From IMG/VR virus record IMGVR_UViG_3300025671_000123, positions 1-44,338 of that record: DNA of 44,338 bases; one strand, 5' to 3'. The notes beneath the pieces are model-generated. The model was not told where the DNA came from. It was given only the letters and a program-made list of their open reading frames with translations, and made no database searches. The DNA is from a virus. The translations under genes and the position numbers were made by a program. This document shows, piece after piece, positions 15,234-22,366 of the stretch. Position 1 is the stretch's first letter. Each line of letters opens with the position of its first letter.

Positions 15234-16147
15234 TAGAGAAGAGATTTAGTTTGATCAACATAGTTCAAATGCATCATCATACAACTTAACATAGCACCTG
15301 ATTTCATATATTCTGATAAGTTAAAGAATACAGGTTCAAGTCCTTCGTTAAAGCATATTTTTTCTAGGCTTTCTATTTTATGTTTTTCGGCTTCATAATT
15401 TTCATCTGCTCTAGTCATCTCAGAAATGTTAGAAGCGCACAACATAGTATTACCTAAACGAACTGAGTTGGTTATCCCATTGAGAGCGTCCTCAACATCT
15501 ACGTCTATTACTTCAGTATATTGTGATAATTGCGCTAATTCATCTTCGTTGAAGAGTTCCGTGCAAATTAATGTTTTGTCTTTAGTCAACGGGAAAATAG
15601 AACAATCTAAATGGTATAAATAATCATCAACCATTTCAACTTTAATAATTTTCATATCAAAGTTTTCTTCCATCCATTCATATGCTTTAATATCTGAACG
15701 GATTCCATATCCTCCTATATAAACATTATCGTAAAGGTATTTTAGGTCGGCTTCTCCTTCCCACTTAAAAGGACACATATGAACATTATAACCCATTAAT
15801 TCAAAAAATGGCTTACCTACTTCTTCTTCACCTTGGCGTGGTTCTGAAGTAAAGTTGGATAATATGATGTTATTTGAGTCCTTAATATGAGGAAGGTAAA
15901 TACCTAAATTAGCTACATAAACTAAATCTTGGTAATCTCCTTTAGAAGGTAAATTACAAACTAATCCGTTACCAGCTACAAATTGATATAGATCTAAAAA
16001 TTGACGATAAGCAACTCCTTTATTTATTTTAAGTGCTTCTTCTTCTAACTCTTGCATCCAAATATTATTTGGAACTTTTGTGTCTAGAGTGAAGGGAAAA
16101 TTCATAACGAATGCCGGAATAGGCAACTGAGATGGTGTCTCTTTCAT
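15233..16147 (-). CDS. Guanidino-modifying enzyme (amidinotransferase / dimethylargininase-like)
   Basis: Member of the pentein superfamily, which acts on arginine-like guanidino groups by hydrolysis or amidino transfer through a covalent cysteine. The 304-aa length is typical of DDAH and amidinotransferase domains. Visible landmarks are FVMNFPF (13-19) near the N-terminus, EGEADLKYL (130-138) for the acidic pair, YHLDCSIFPL (178-187) with likely catalytic His179, LNGITNSVRLGNTMLCASN (222-240), and SGAMLSCMMMHL (283-294) with candidate nucleophile Cys289. The substrate cannot be told from sequence; arginine deiminase-like, dimethylargininase and glycine amidinotransferase are all possible. 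It is the first gene after the capsid terminator and overlaps the decarboxylase start (TAATG). Confidence 0.78.
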   Translation of the reverse strand: MKETPSQLPIPAFVMNFPFTLDTKVPNNIWMQELEEEALKINKGVAYRQFLDLYQFVAGNGLVCNLPSKGDYQDLVYVANLGIYLPHIKDSNNIILSNFTSEPRQGEEEVGKPFFELMGYNVHMCPFKWEGEADLKYLYDNVYIGGYGIRSDIKAYEWMEENFDMKIIKVEMVDDYLYHLDCSIFPLTKDKTLICTELFNEDELAQLSQYTEVIDVDVEDALNGITNSVRLGNTMLCASNISEMTRADENYEAEKHKIESLEKICFNEGLEPVFFNLSEYMKSGAMLSCMMMHLNYVDQTKSLL

Positions 16148-16172
16148 TTAATATATACTTTTATTTGTTTGC

Positions 16173-16182
16173 TATAAATATA
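16173..16182 (-). promoter_or_regulatory. Promoter-like TATATTTATA motif
   Basis: The coding strand reads CTATATTTATAG (16172-16183), with 5-bp inverted arms. It sits just downstream of the capsid terminator and 25 nt before the start of the amidinotransferase-type gene, where a new promoter would be needed. Confidence 0.6.
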
Positions 16183-16203
16183 GTATACTTACTAGAGAAT
16201 AAA

Positions 16204-16227
16204 AAAGCCCCACCGAAGTGGGGCTTT
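16204..16227 (-). terminator. Rho-independent terminator after the major capsid gene
   Basis: On the minus strand a perfect 10-bp stem AAAGCCCCAC/GTGGGGCTTT closes on a TTCG tetraloop and runs into TTTTTTATT. It lies 26 nt beyond the capsid stop. It isolates the very highly expressed capsid transcript from the enzyme/phoH operon. Confidence 0.93.
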
Positions 16228-16252
16228 CTCTTAGTATATTCTAAACTCTATA

Positions 16253-17884
16253 TTAGATAGTGTTCAAACCTGCTACGTAAATCTTAGCGTAGTATTCAGG
16301 TCTCAACATCTTCTTAGCGTAACGAGTCAAGAGACCTTTTCTTGGAGTGAAGGTCGTTGGATCGTATACGAGAGGAGTCATGATCAATGGAATGTAAGGA
16401 GCGAAAGTAGCACCTGTTTCCAAGAATTGTGAACCTCTGAAGCCTAACAAAATAGTGTTTTCAGTCATGTATGGGTTCTTGTAAACTTCATACTTAGCAT
16501 TCAAGTTACCAACTTTCTGGATGCCGAATGCATAGTTCATAGTTTCAGCATCAGCACCATCAGCAGCAGCAAATCCTGGGATTGATTCCAAGATAGTACC
16601 GATTGTTGGTGAGCATACCATGAAGTTAGCACCTCCTCTTAAAGTCAACTGGTGGATCTTGTTAGATACCTTGTTGATTTTAGTACCGAGGGTTTGGAAC
16701 CACTGACCTTGAGTGTTGTAGAAAGTACCGTTATCTACTGCACCATTAGCATCAAATTGTTCGTTGTTTCTAGCTGACCAGTATTCAGTAGTCAAGGCAT
16801 TTTCAACCAACATACCCAAGATTTCCAAGTCAATCTCAAGAGCGATGTACTCACTCATGATTGAAGTCAACTCAGCCTCAGCATCCAAGCTGTGGTAAGC
16901 ATTCAAATCTTGTGCGAACTCAGGAGTCCATACAGCTTTGAGCTTTTTAGTCTTAGCAACGATTGCTTCAGACTTCATCTTGATGTTGATTTCTGGGATG
17001 TCGATTGGGTTGTTTTCACCGTTTAATGCCGTATTACCATCTTCGAAGTCACCTCTGTATTGATCAGTTGGTTGTTGTACGTAAGTAACAACTAATCCTG
17101 AAGGGTCAACACCAGCTGTACCTTGAACAAACAATACTACGTTAGTACCATCAACAACGTTATAAGCAGCAACGTTTGAAGTTACATTTGAACCAGAAAC
17201 TGAGAAGCCTCTAACACCTGCCAAATCTGGGTTGTTAAATGAAGAAGCAGCAATAGTGAGTTTTTTCAAAGTTGCAGTAGTTGGTTGACCCGCAACAGAA
17301 GATGATAAAGCAGCATCGTATCCTACTTCAACCCAAGATCCTGAAGCGATTGCGCTTGGAGTAACACCAGATTGGGTAACGTTTGTAGAGTAAGTCCACT
17401 TACCAGCACCATATAAACCATCGGTTGGAGCAGAAGTAGTATCAGTAACACCGTACATAGAACCTGCACCGAATACATCATCACCTGCAGTGAATTTTCC
17501 ACCTAATTTTTCAGTACCATACTGGAAATCAAGGAAGAAAACGAGACCTGAAGGTAAGCTCATTGGTTGAACGCTAACGAAATCTTTCGCTGCAATTTGA
17601 CCAAATACCTTTCTTACGAGGGGTAAAGCAATACCAGCCCACTGTTCACCAGTACCAGTTTGGAAATTACCAGTAGAAGCGATTCCACCACCAGTTTGAG
17701 AAGTCTCAACTACGAGTTGTTTCGCTTGGTTTTCAAGGATCAAAGACATGTTGTTCTTGTCCATCTCAGAAGAAAGACCTTCCAACAAACCTGTTCTTGA
17801 CCACTTATTGGCTAACTTAGCAGCGTCAGATTGTACTGACTTCCACTGGTTAGCGCTCTCTAAAAGAGAATTTAAGTTTGACAT
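16253..17884 (-). CDS. gp23: Major capsid protein, gp23-like
   Basis: T4-type major capsid precursor of 543 aa (T4 gp23 is 521). The N-terminus is helical (NSLLESANQWKSVQSDAA), then IALPLVRKVFGQIAAKDFVS and VQPMSLPSGLVFFLDFQYGT, the conserved gp23 block. The C-terminus TFTPRKGLLTRYAKKMLRPE is also typical. T4 gp21 removes the first 65 residues of gp23; candidate sites here are Glu51 (ILE|N) or, by alignment position, Glu60 before TSQTGGG. Codons are visibly richer in C-ending forms (AAC, TTC, ACC) than neighbouring genes, as expected for the most abundant protein. The leader is AACAAAACAAA directly before the ATG. It is followed by a strong terminator. Confidence 0.95.
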   Translation of the reverse strand: MSNLNSLLESANQWKSVQSDAAKLANKWSRTGLLEGLSSEMDKNNMSLILENQAKQLVVETSQTGGGIASTGNFQTGTGEQWAGIALPLVRKVFGQIAAKDFVSVQPMSLPSGLVFFLDFQYGTEKLGGKFTAGDDVFGAGSMYGVTDTTSAPTDGLYGAGKWTYSTNVTQSGVTPSAIASGSWVEVGYDAALSSSVAGQPTTATLKKLTIAASSFNNPDLAGVRGFSVSGSNVTSNVAAYNVVDGTNVVLFVQGTAGVDPSGLVVTYVQQPTDQYRGDFEDGNTALNGENNPIDIPEINIKMKSEAIVAKTKKLKAVWTPEFAQDLNAYHSLDAEAELTSIMSEYIALEIDLEILGMLVENALTTEYWSARNNEQFDANGAVDNGTFYNTQGQWFQTLGTKINKVSNKIHQLTLRGGANFMVCSPTIGTILESIPGFAAADGADAETMNYAFGIQKVGNLNAKYEVYKNPYMTENTILLGFRGSQFLETGATFAPYIPLIMTPLVYDPTTFTPRKGLLTRYAKKMLRPEYYAKIYVAGLNTI

Positions 17885-17885
17885 T

Positions 17886-17895
17886 TTGTTTTGTT
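17886..17895 (-). promoter_or_regulatory. A-rich translation leader of the capsid gene
   Basis: Coding-strand AACAAAACAA lies one base before the ATG. It is the same 10-mer as in front of the gp13 and sheath genes. Confidence 0.55.
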
Positions 17896-17909
17896 TTTAA
17901 AGTTAAAAA

Positions 17910-18899
17910 TTAATTAATACCTGCTAATTTTTTAAAGCGTGCTACCATAGCATCTTCTTGAACAATACCTTCATTCAAATTACGCTTTGGAGCAACGCCC
18001 GCAGGCTTAGAAGCCATACCAAATGATTCTCTAATGTTAGACTTAGTAGACTTAGCAACTAAGTTTTCATTAAGAGTTTCAAAGATAGATTTAGCTTCTT
18101 TTACTGTTTCGGCCTTATCAAAAGCCTTCAAAACTTTAATTTTCTGATTTTCTGTGAGGTTTTTACCTCTGAAAATCTTGTTAGTGTAGAGTAATTTAGA
18201 GTTAAGTAAGTTAACTTCATTAAGATCAGAACGTAATTGTCTAATAGCAGCTTTAGCTTCTGCTAATTCCTCTTCCATCTTTTCTTTTTCTTCATCAACT
18301 TTTTCTTCTTCTAATTCAACTTCTTCTTCACTTGCTTCGACATCCATTTCCATTTCTTCTCCTCCTTCTTCTTCTTCCTCTTCATCATCTACCATTTCAA
18401 CGGGGTCTCCACCAGCTTCGAGTTCACCAGAAGCAACCATGTCTTCGATAACATCTTCGATCATGTCTTTTAACTCTTCTTCACTCATATCTTCGAGGTT
18501 GATTTCTTCTTCAGCTTCGTCCATGTCTTCAGCTTCGTCCATTTCGTCCTTAGCTTCATCCATTTCCTCGACTTCGTCGATTTCTTCACCCTCTTCGAGT
18601 TCTAACTCGGCTAGAATTTCATCTAAATCGAGTTCTTCATCCATGTCTTCCATTTCATCCATGGATTCCTTACCATAACCTTCATCCATCTCCTTCTCTT
18701 CATCCATCTTGTCTTTATCAACTTCTGTAAGATCTAACTCTTCGTCCATATCTTCCATTTCATTGATTTTTTGAGCAAGCATGTCCTTAAGATGAGGTGT
18801 GAAAGCTTCTTCTAAAGCGGCTTTCGCATTAGCGATAGCGACTTCTTTGACTGCTTTTGCATCAGCAATAGCGTCTGCTAACAAATCTCTGTTTGCCAT
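17910..18899 (-). CDS. gp22: Prohead core scaffold, gp22-like
   Basis: Scaffold protein expected to fill the prohead and be degraded by gp21. The 329-aa product is extremely acidic between residues 45 and 225, with runs of Glu/Asp/Met and the unit MEDMDEELDL repeated at 48-57 and 83-92. It then forms a coiled coil (about 205-245) and ends in a basic, conserved-looking block (NSKLLYTNKIFRGKNLTENQ, then DAMVARFKKLAGIN). T4 gp22 is 269 aa; the excess lies in the acidic repeat. Many Leu/Ile-x-Glu strings offer gp21 cut sites. It sits between the protease and capsid genes as in T4. It has one of the few plausible Shine-Dalgarno-like leaders here (AGGAACAATG). Confidence 0.88.
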   Translation of the reverse strand: MANRDLLADAIADAKAVKEVAIANAKAALEEAFTPHLKDMLAQKINEMEDMDEELDLTEVDKDKMDEEKEMDEGYGKESMDEMEDMDEELDLDEILAELELEEGEEIDEVEEMDEAKDEMDEAEDMDEAEEEINLEDMSEEELKDMIEDVIEDMVASGELEAGGDPVEMVDDEEEEEEGGEEMEMDVEASEEEVELEEEKVDEEKEKMEEELAEAKAAIRQLRSDLNEVNLLNSKLLYTNKIFRGKNLTENQKIKVLKAFDKAETVKEAKSIFETLNENLVAKSTKSNIRESFGMASKPAGVAPKRNLNEGIVQEDAMVARFKKLAGIN

Positions 18900-18998
18900 T
18901 GTTCCTAAATTTTTTTGGGAAAGTACGCTTATTCTGTAAAAGCGTAATAGTGATTAATAATAATTAAAGTACCGTATAGACTGACGACACATTCTTGC

Positions 18999-19008
18999 GA
19001 TAAATATA
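18999..19008 (-). promoter_or_regulatory. Promoter-like TATATTTATC motif before scaffold/capsid
   Basis: Coding strand TATATATTTATCGC lies 10 nt beyond the terminator hairpin and about 100 nt before the scaffold ATG, leaving a long leader. It is the only candidate promoter for the scaffold-capsid transcript in this gap. Confidence 0.6.
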
Positions 19009-19018
19009 TAGAAAAAAA

Positions 19019-19044
19019 GAGAGATGCAATTTTTTGCATCTCTC
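19019..19044 (-). terminator. Rho-independent terminator after the prohead protease gene
   Basis: Perfect 11-bp stem GAGAGATGCAA/TTGCATCTCTC around a 4-nt loop; on the minus strand it runs into TTTTTTTC. It lies 27 nt beyond the protease stop. Confidence 0.9.
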
Positions 19045-19070
19045 CTTCCTTTACACCGAGGGGGTAAGTT

Positions 19071-19688
19071 TTATATAATTGGACACTGTCCGTTGTTACA
19101 TAATATTTCAGTAATTATTTCGTTTATTTTATAGTACTCATTAGTAACCGTAGCAGAAGAATCTAATCCTTCGCTTATAGGATGAACATAAGCACCTGGT
19201 GTAGAAGGGGTTGATACAAAATCCCAACATAACAATTCGAAATCATCTTGTACTTCTTGTACTCCATTAGAACCAGGTTTTAAACTACCCATTCCTCTAG
19301 AAGATACACCTACTGTAATTCCGTTTTTAAATAACTCTTTTAATATGTTGCCTGAGGGGGTTGGTAATATTTCAATTTTACCCATTACGTGATCCCCATC
19401 CCACCAAACGTCTTTAATATTATGTGAAACATTTTTGAGATTAATAATAGAAGAATCAGGATGGTCTAATTCACCTAATGCTCTATTTTCTGCTATTGGG
19501 CCTTTTTTATAGTTTTCAACTTCTCTAGCTAAAATTTCTTTAGGGTAAGATCTACCATTACCGTTTTGAGTTTCAGCAGATTGTAATTTACCCTCAACAA
19601 TTAAGTTACCATTTTCGGTCTTAACCGCTTCGGTAATTGCTTGAGGTGAAAGCCTAAAAAGTTGAGTATCTATGAGGGTTTGTCTCAT
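19071..19688 (-). CDS. gp21: Prohead protease, gp21-like
   Basis: Serine protease of the T4 gp21/herpes-assemblin fold, which degrades the scaffold and trims capsid proteins after Leu/Ile-x-Glu. The 205-aa product (T4 gp21 is 212) has the typical QNGNGRSYPKEIL (41-53) block. Candidate catalytic His76 lies in LGELDHPDSS and candidate Ser129/Ser130 in VGVSSRGMGSL (127-136). FELLCWDFVSTPSTPGA (150-166) completes the core. Its ATG overlaps the upstream 414-aa gene by 4 nt. A terminator follows it, and scaffold and capsid genes come next. The candidate sites on neighbouring proteins (see the CTS-like entries) would be its substrates. Confidence 0.92.
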   Translation of the reverse strand: MRQTLIDTQLFRLSPQAITEAVKTENGNLIVEGKLQSAETQNGNGRSYPKEILAREVENYKKGPIAENRALGELDHPDSSIINLKNVSHNIKDVWWDGDHVMGKIEILPTPSGNILKELFKNGITVGVSSRGMGSLKPGSNGVQEVQDDFELLCWDFVSTPSTPGAYVHPISEGLDSSATVTNEYYKINEIITEILCNNGQCPII

Positions 19689-20929
19689 TTTCCTCCAGTC
19701 ATAGTATTTTTATCAGCTATTACTTCCATCAACTTTTTTTCTAATTCCTTGATTTCTTTTTCAACTTCTTTAATAGCTTCCTGATTAATGAATTCTGAGA
19801 GAGATTCATCTTCGTTGATGGACATTGCTCTTTTTCTTTCTTCGATTGCTCTTTCGTAAATTTTAGATTCTACTTTTTTACGAGCAATCTCACCTAAACG
19901 CTCTGCTTCTTTAAGGACTTCAGACATTTTCATTCTGCCTTCCTTTTTCATTTTTTTCTTTTCTTCCTTTTCACCTGCTGATTTGCCTTTTTCATATTCA
20001 TAAGCAGCTTCACCTTCTTTCATATCATCTTCTTCAGCAATGTTACCGTGGGCTGTAGAGCCTTTAGGGTCATTAATAGTTCCTTTATTTTCTTCTGCTA
20101 AAAAGGCTTCAAAGCTATTTTCATAAGCTTCTTTTTTACGATTAGCAAAAGGATTTCCAATAGAGGGAATACCAGCTACAGCTTCTTCTAATAATTCTTT
20201 TAATTTATCTGAAGTAGTAGATTCTGATAGTTTTGGTTCTTTAAAACCACTCCATACAAAATTGGGTGTATCAAGGGCAGATTTAGGGTTACCATTGAGA
20301 CTTTTTTTTATATCTTCAGGGTTAACTTTAATTGACCCCTTTTTAAGATCCTGATCGAAGGTTGGTTTGGACATATAATAAGTCTTCCCACCTTGCATTG
20401 CTTGAAAAATTAAATCATTACCTTTAACTTTAACAACTTGGGCTAATTTTCCATCCTCCATTTCGTATTCAACATTTACATAGGGATGTTTTTTAGGATC
20501 AACTTGGAATTCTTCTTCTGTTAATAAAAAATTTTTAAAATTATTTAATTCTTTCATATCATTTTCTTTTAAGTCTCCGTAGCCGGAGGATTTATATTTA
20601 CCCTTAGGTTCTTCTTGTTGTTTTAATTCTTCGTATCCTAAACCATCTACTTTAAAAGCAGCATTTTTAGTATAAAAAATAGGATCTTTTTCTAAATTTT
20701 TAGCTACTACTTCTCTTGCTTCATCTATAGTTAATTTAGGATCTTTTTCCATTTCAACCCTTAAACCATTAATATACTGGTCAAAGATTTGGTTGTTTAG
20801 ATTCTTTTTGTCTTTATAATCGTAGCCAGCAGTTTCTTTTTCATTGACTTCTTTAGTAGTCTTCTTTTCTTCTGCTTTAGCTGCTTCAGCTAAAAATTCT
20901 TGGAATTTATATATAATTTCGCTTGTCAT
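19685..20929 (-). CDS. Putative internal head / prohead-core protein with CTS-like N-terminus (414 aa)
   Basis: No named family recognised. The highly charged Lys/Glu-rich protein begins MTSEIIYKFQEFLAEAAK, closely resembling the capsid-targeting sequence of T4 internal proteins (MKTYQEFIAEA) with an LAE|A gp21-type cut site. Related strings recur inside: NFKNFLLTEEE, SFEAFLAEENK and LSEFINQEA, so the polyprotein could be cut into several pieces. A middle region (VNVEYEMEDGKLAQVVKVKG) is beta-like. The C-terminus (residues about 330-405) is a long helix. It lies directly upstream of the protease gene with a 4-nt overlap. Internal-head function is inferred from the motif and position. Confidence 0.7.
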   Translation of the reverse strand: MTSEIIYKFQEFLAEAAKAEEKKTTKEVNEKETAGYDYKDKKNLNNQIFDQYINGLRVEMEKDPKLTIDEAREVVAKNLEKDPIFYTKNAAFKVDGLGYEELKQQEEPKGKYKSSGYGDLKENDMKELNNFKNFLLTEEEFQVDPKKHPYVNVEYEMEDGKLAQVVKVKGNDLIFQAMQGGKTYYMSKPTFDQDLKKGSIKVNPEDIKKSLNGNPKSALDTPNFVWSGFKEPKLSESTTSDKLKELLEEAVAGIPSIGNPFANRKKEAYENSFEAFLAEENKGTINDPKGSTAHGNIAEEDDMKEGEAAYEYEKGKSAGEKEEKKKMKKEGRMKMSEVLKEAERLGEIARKKVESKIYERAIEERKRAMSINEDESLSEFINQEAIKEVEKEIKELEKKLMEVIADKNTMTGGK

Positions 20930-20932
20930 ATT

Positions 20933-20942
20933 AATAAATATT
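20933..20942 (-). promoter_or_regulatory. Promoter-like AATATTTATT motif
   Basis: Coding strand TTAATATTTATTAATATG, 3 nt before the ATG of the 414-aa protein and overlapping the stop codon of the gene before it. An almost identical arrangement is at 26574-26583. Confidence 0.42.
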
Positions 20943-21477
20943 AATCTTTGTATAAATCTACATAATCCATCCCCTTAGATTTCTTTCTAAGAGCTTTTTG
21001 ATTAACTGGTTTATAACCTATTGATGTATATTGTGAGGTATTAGCCTTACCAAATGCGTAAGGGGTATTATAAGCCATACCCATAGTTTCTTTTACTGTT
21101 CTTTTAGCCATAGCATACTGATCAGGATAATTTGTTCTAAAGAACGTTCTAAATGAATTAAAAGTATCTATTACATTATCTGCTTGGGCTTGAAACTCAG
21201 TATCGTTTCTTAATTCTTTTTTAGTTTTTAAACCTTTAGCAGTATTTCTAGCATTACCTAAATCCGAAAATAATTTATTAAAAGTAGGGAGATCTATAAC
21301 GTCCTGCCAAGTTCCTGTTCTTTCACTACCTGGTTTTTTTAGACTAGGATTTGTTTTATAATAAGTTGATAAATCGGGGCTAAAAAAATCATTTTTCATA
21401 TCAACCTTTCCGTAAGTATCTTCAATTTTTTTAATAAAATCTGGGTTTAAATCTTTAGGTTTGATAGTTTGTGCCAT
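20941..21477 (-). CDS. Hypothetical 178-aa capsid-region protein
   Basis: Not recognised. It begins MAQTIKPKDLNPDFIKKIED, is mostly helical and basic, and ends in an aromatic, Asn/Tyr-containing segment (NTPYAFGKANTSQYTSIGYK) and a KKSKGMDYVDLYKD tail. No membrane segment or signal peptide is visible. It starts one base inside the preceding 285-aa gene and is followed by the internal-head-like protein, placing it between portal and protease where T4 encodes small core proteins gp67 and gp68. A prohead-core role by analogy is possible; sequence similarity to those proteins is not evident. Confidence 0.62.
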   Translation of the reverse strand: MAQTIKPKDLNPDFIKKIEDTYGKVDMKNDFFSPDLSTYYKTNPSLKKPGSERTGTWQDVIDLPTFNKLFSDLGNARNTAKGLKTKKELRNDTEFQAQADNVIDTFNSFRTFFRTNYPDQYAMAKRTVKETMGMAYNTPYAFGKANTSQYTSIGYKPVNQKALRKKSKGMDYVDLYKD

Positions 21478-22334
21478 TATTTAATTACTTTAGCTACTTC
21501 TTCAGTTAAAGAATAATATTGAAGAAGATTAATTAAATCATCGTTATTAATTTTAGAACCTTTATCTAATTCTTTAAGTAATTTAACTACTTCTAATAAT
21601 TTAATTTTAGTAGCTTCATCTTTTACTTTTTTAGCTTGTAAAGTTAAGGTATTTTTTACTTCAACAATTTTAGTGTTGTAAATTTCCTTTAAACGAGGGG
21701 TATTATCAATTGAATTGATAAATTCTTTAAGTATTTCTTTTTGACCTTTGTTTAAATTAGAATACTTACCATTAAATTTTTCAAGCATTACTTTGTAAGT
21801 AAGAATTCTTAAATCCTTATCGTACTTACTAAATTCCTCTACTAAATCCTGTTTTACTTTCTTTTCACTAATAGGACGTTCCGTAAGGTATTCTAATATT
21901 GTTACCTTATTAGAAATAATTTCATCGGTTTCAGATAATTTATCTGAATTGTAAATTTCTATTAGTTTATAGAAAGAAGCATATCCCTTATAGTTAGGAA
22001 CTTGGTGTTTAAAAAATTCCTCTAAATTATAATGTTTACGGATTTCGTTAATTAGATTATATTTTTCCCTTCTTAAGGCACTTCTATTTAATTTACGAGT
22101 TGCTTCTAATATAGTATTTAAGGTAATATCTGCTTTACCTTCACTTAAATTCTTATTCTTAAATAATGATTCGTATAGTTTATATTCCTTCCCTAATTCA
22201 GTTTTAGCAAATGCTTTTTTTAAAATATTAAGAGAAGCAGACTCACCACTAGACAAAGTGTCAGCAGTTATTTGTCTTACTAAAAGCTCAAATAAAAGGC
22301 CCGTATTTTTATACTTAGAATGTTTGATTCTCAT
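21477..22334 (-). CDS. Conserved hypothetical protein downstream of portal (285 aa)
   Basis: Almost entirely helical, lysine-rich protein starting MRIKHSKYKNTGLLFELLVR, an opening I have seen next to the portal gene in T4-like phages of marine bacteria but whose function I do not know. Segments such as LYESLFKNKNLSEGKADITL and DLRILTYKVMLEKFNGKYSN suggest a helical bundle; there is no enzymatic motif. It sits between portal and the 178-aa gene. A promoter-like ATATTTAT core lies 13 nt before the ATG. A role in prohead initiation or core assembly is inferred from position only. Confidence 0.68.
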   Translation of the reverse strand: MRIKHSKYKNTGLLFELLVRQITADTLSSGESASLNILKKAFAKTELGKEYKLYESLFKNKNLSEGKADITLNTILEATRKLNRSALRREKYNLINEIRKHYNLEEFFKHQVPNYKGYASFYKLIEIYNSDKLSETDEIISNKVTILEYLTERPISEKKVKQDLVEEFSKYDKDLRILTYKVMLEKFNGKYSNLNKGQKEILKEFINSIDNTPRLKEIYNTKIVEVKNTLTLQAKKVKDEATKIKLLEVVKLLKELDKGSKINNDDLINLLQYYSLTEEVAKVIK

Positions 22335-22347
22335 TGATAGGCTTTTT

Positions 22348-22357
22348 TATAAATATA
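22348..22357 (-). promoter_or_regulatory. Promoter-like TATATTTATA motif
   Basis: Coding strand TATATATTTATAAAAAAGCC, 13 nt before the ATG of the 285-aa gene, in the 32-nt gap after portal. Confidence 0.45.
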
Positions 22358-22366
22358 TAAAATTTC

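Noticed and set aside
18439-18678. 79-codon plus-strand Ser-rich open frame
   Set aside because: Antisense to the acidic scaffold repeat; composition is a mirror of Met-Asp-Glu codons.
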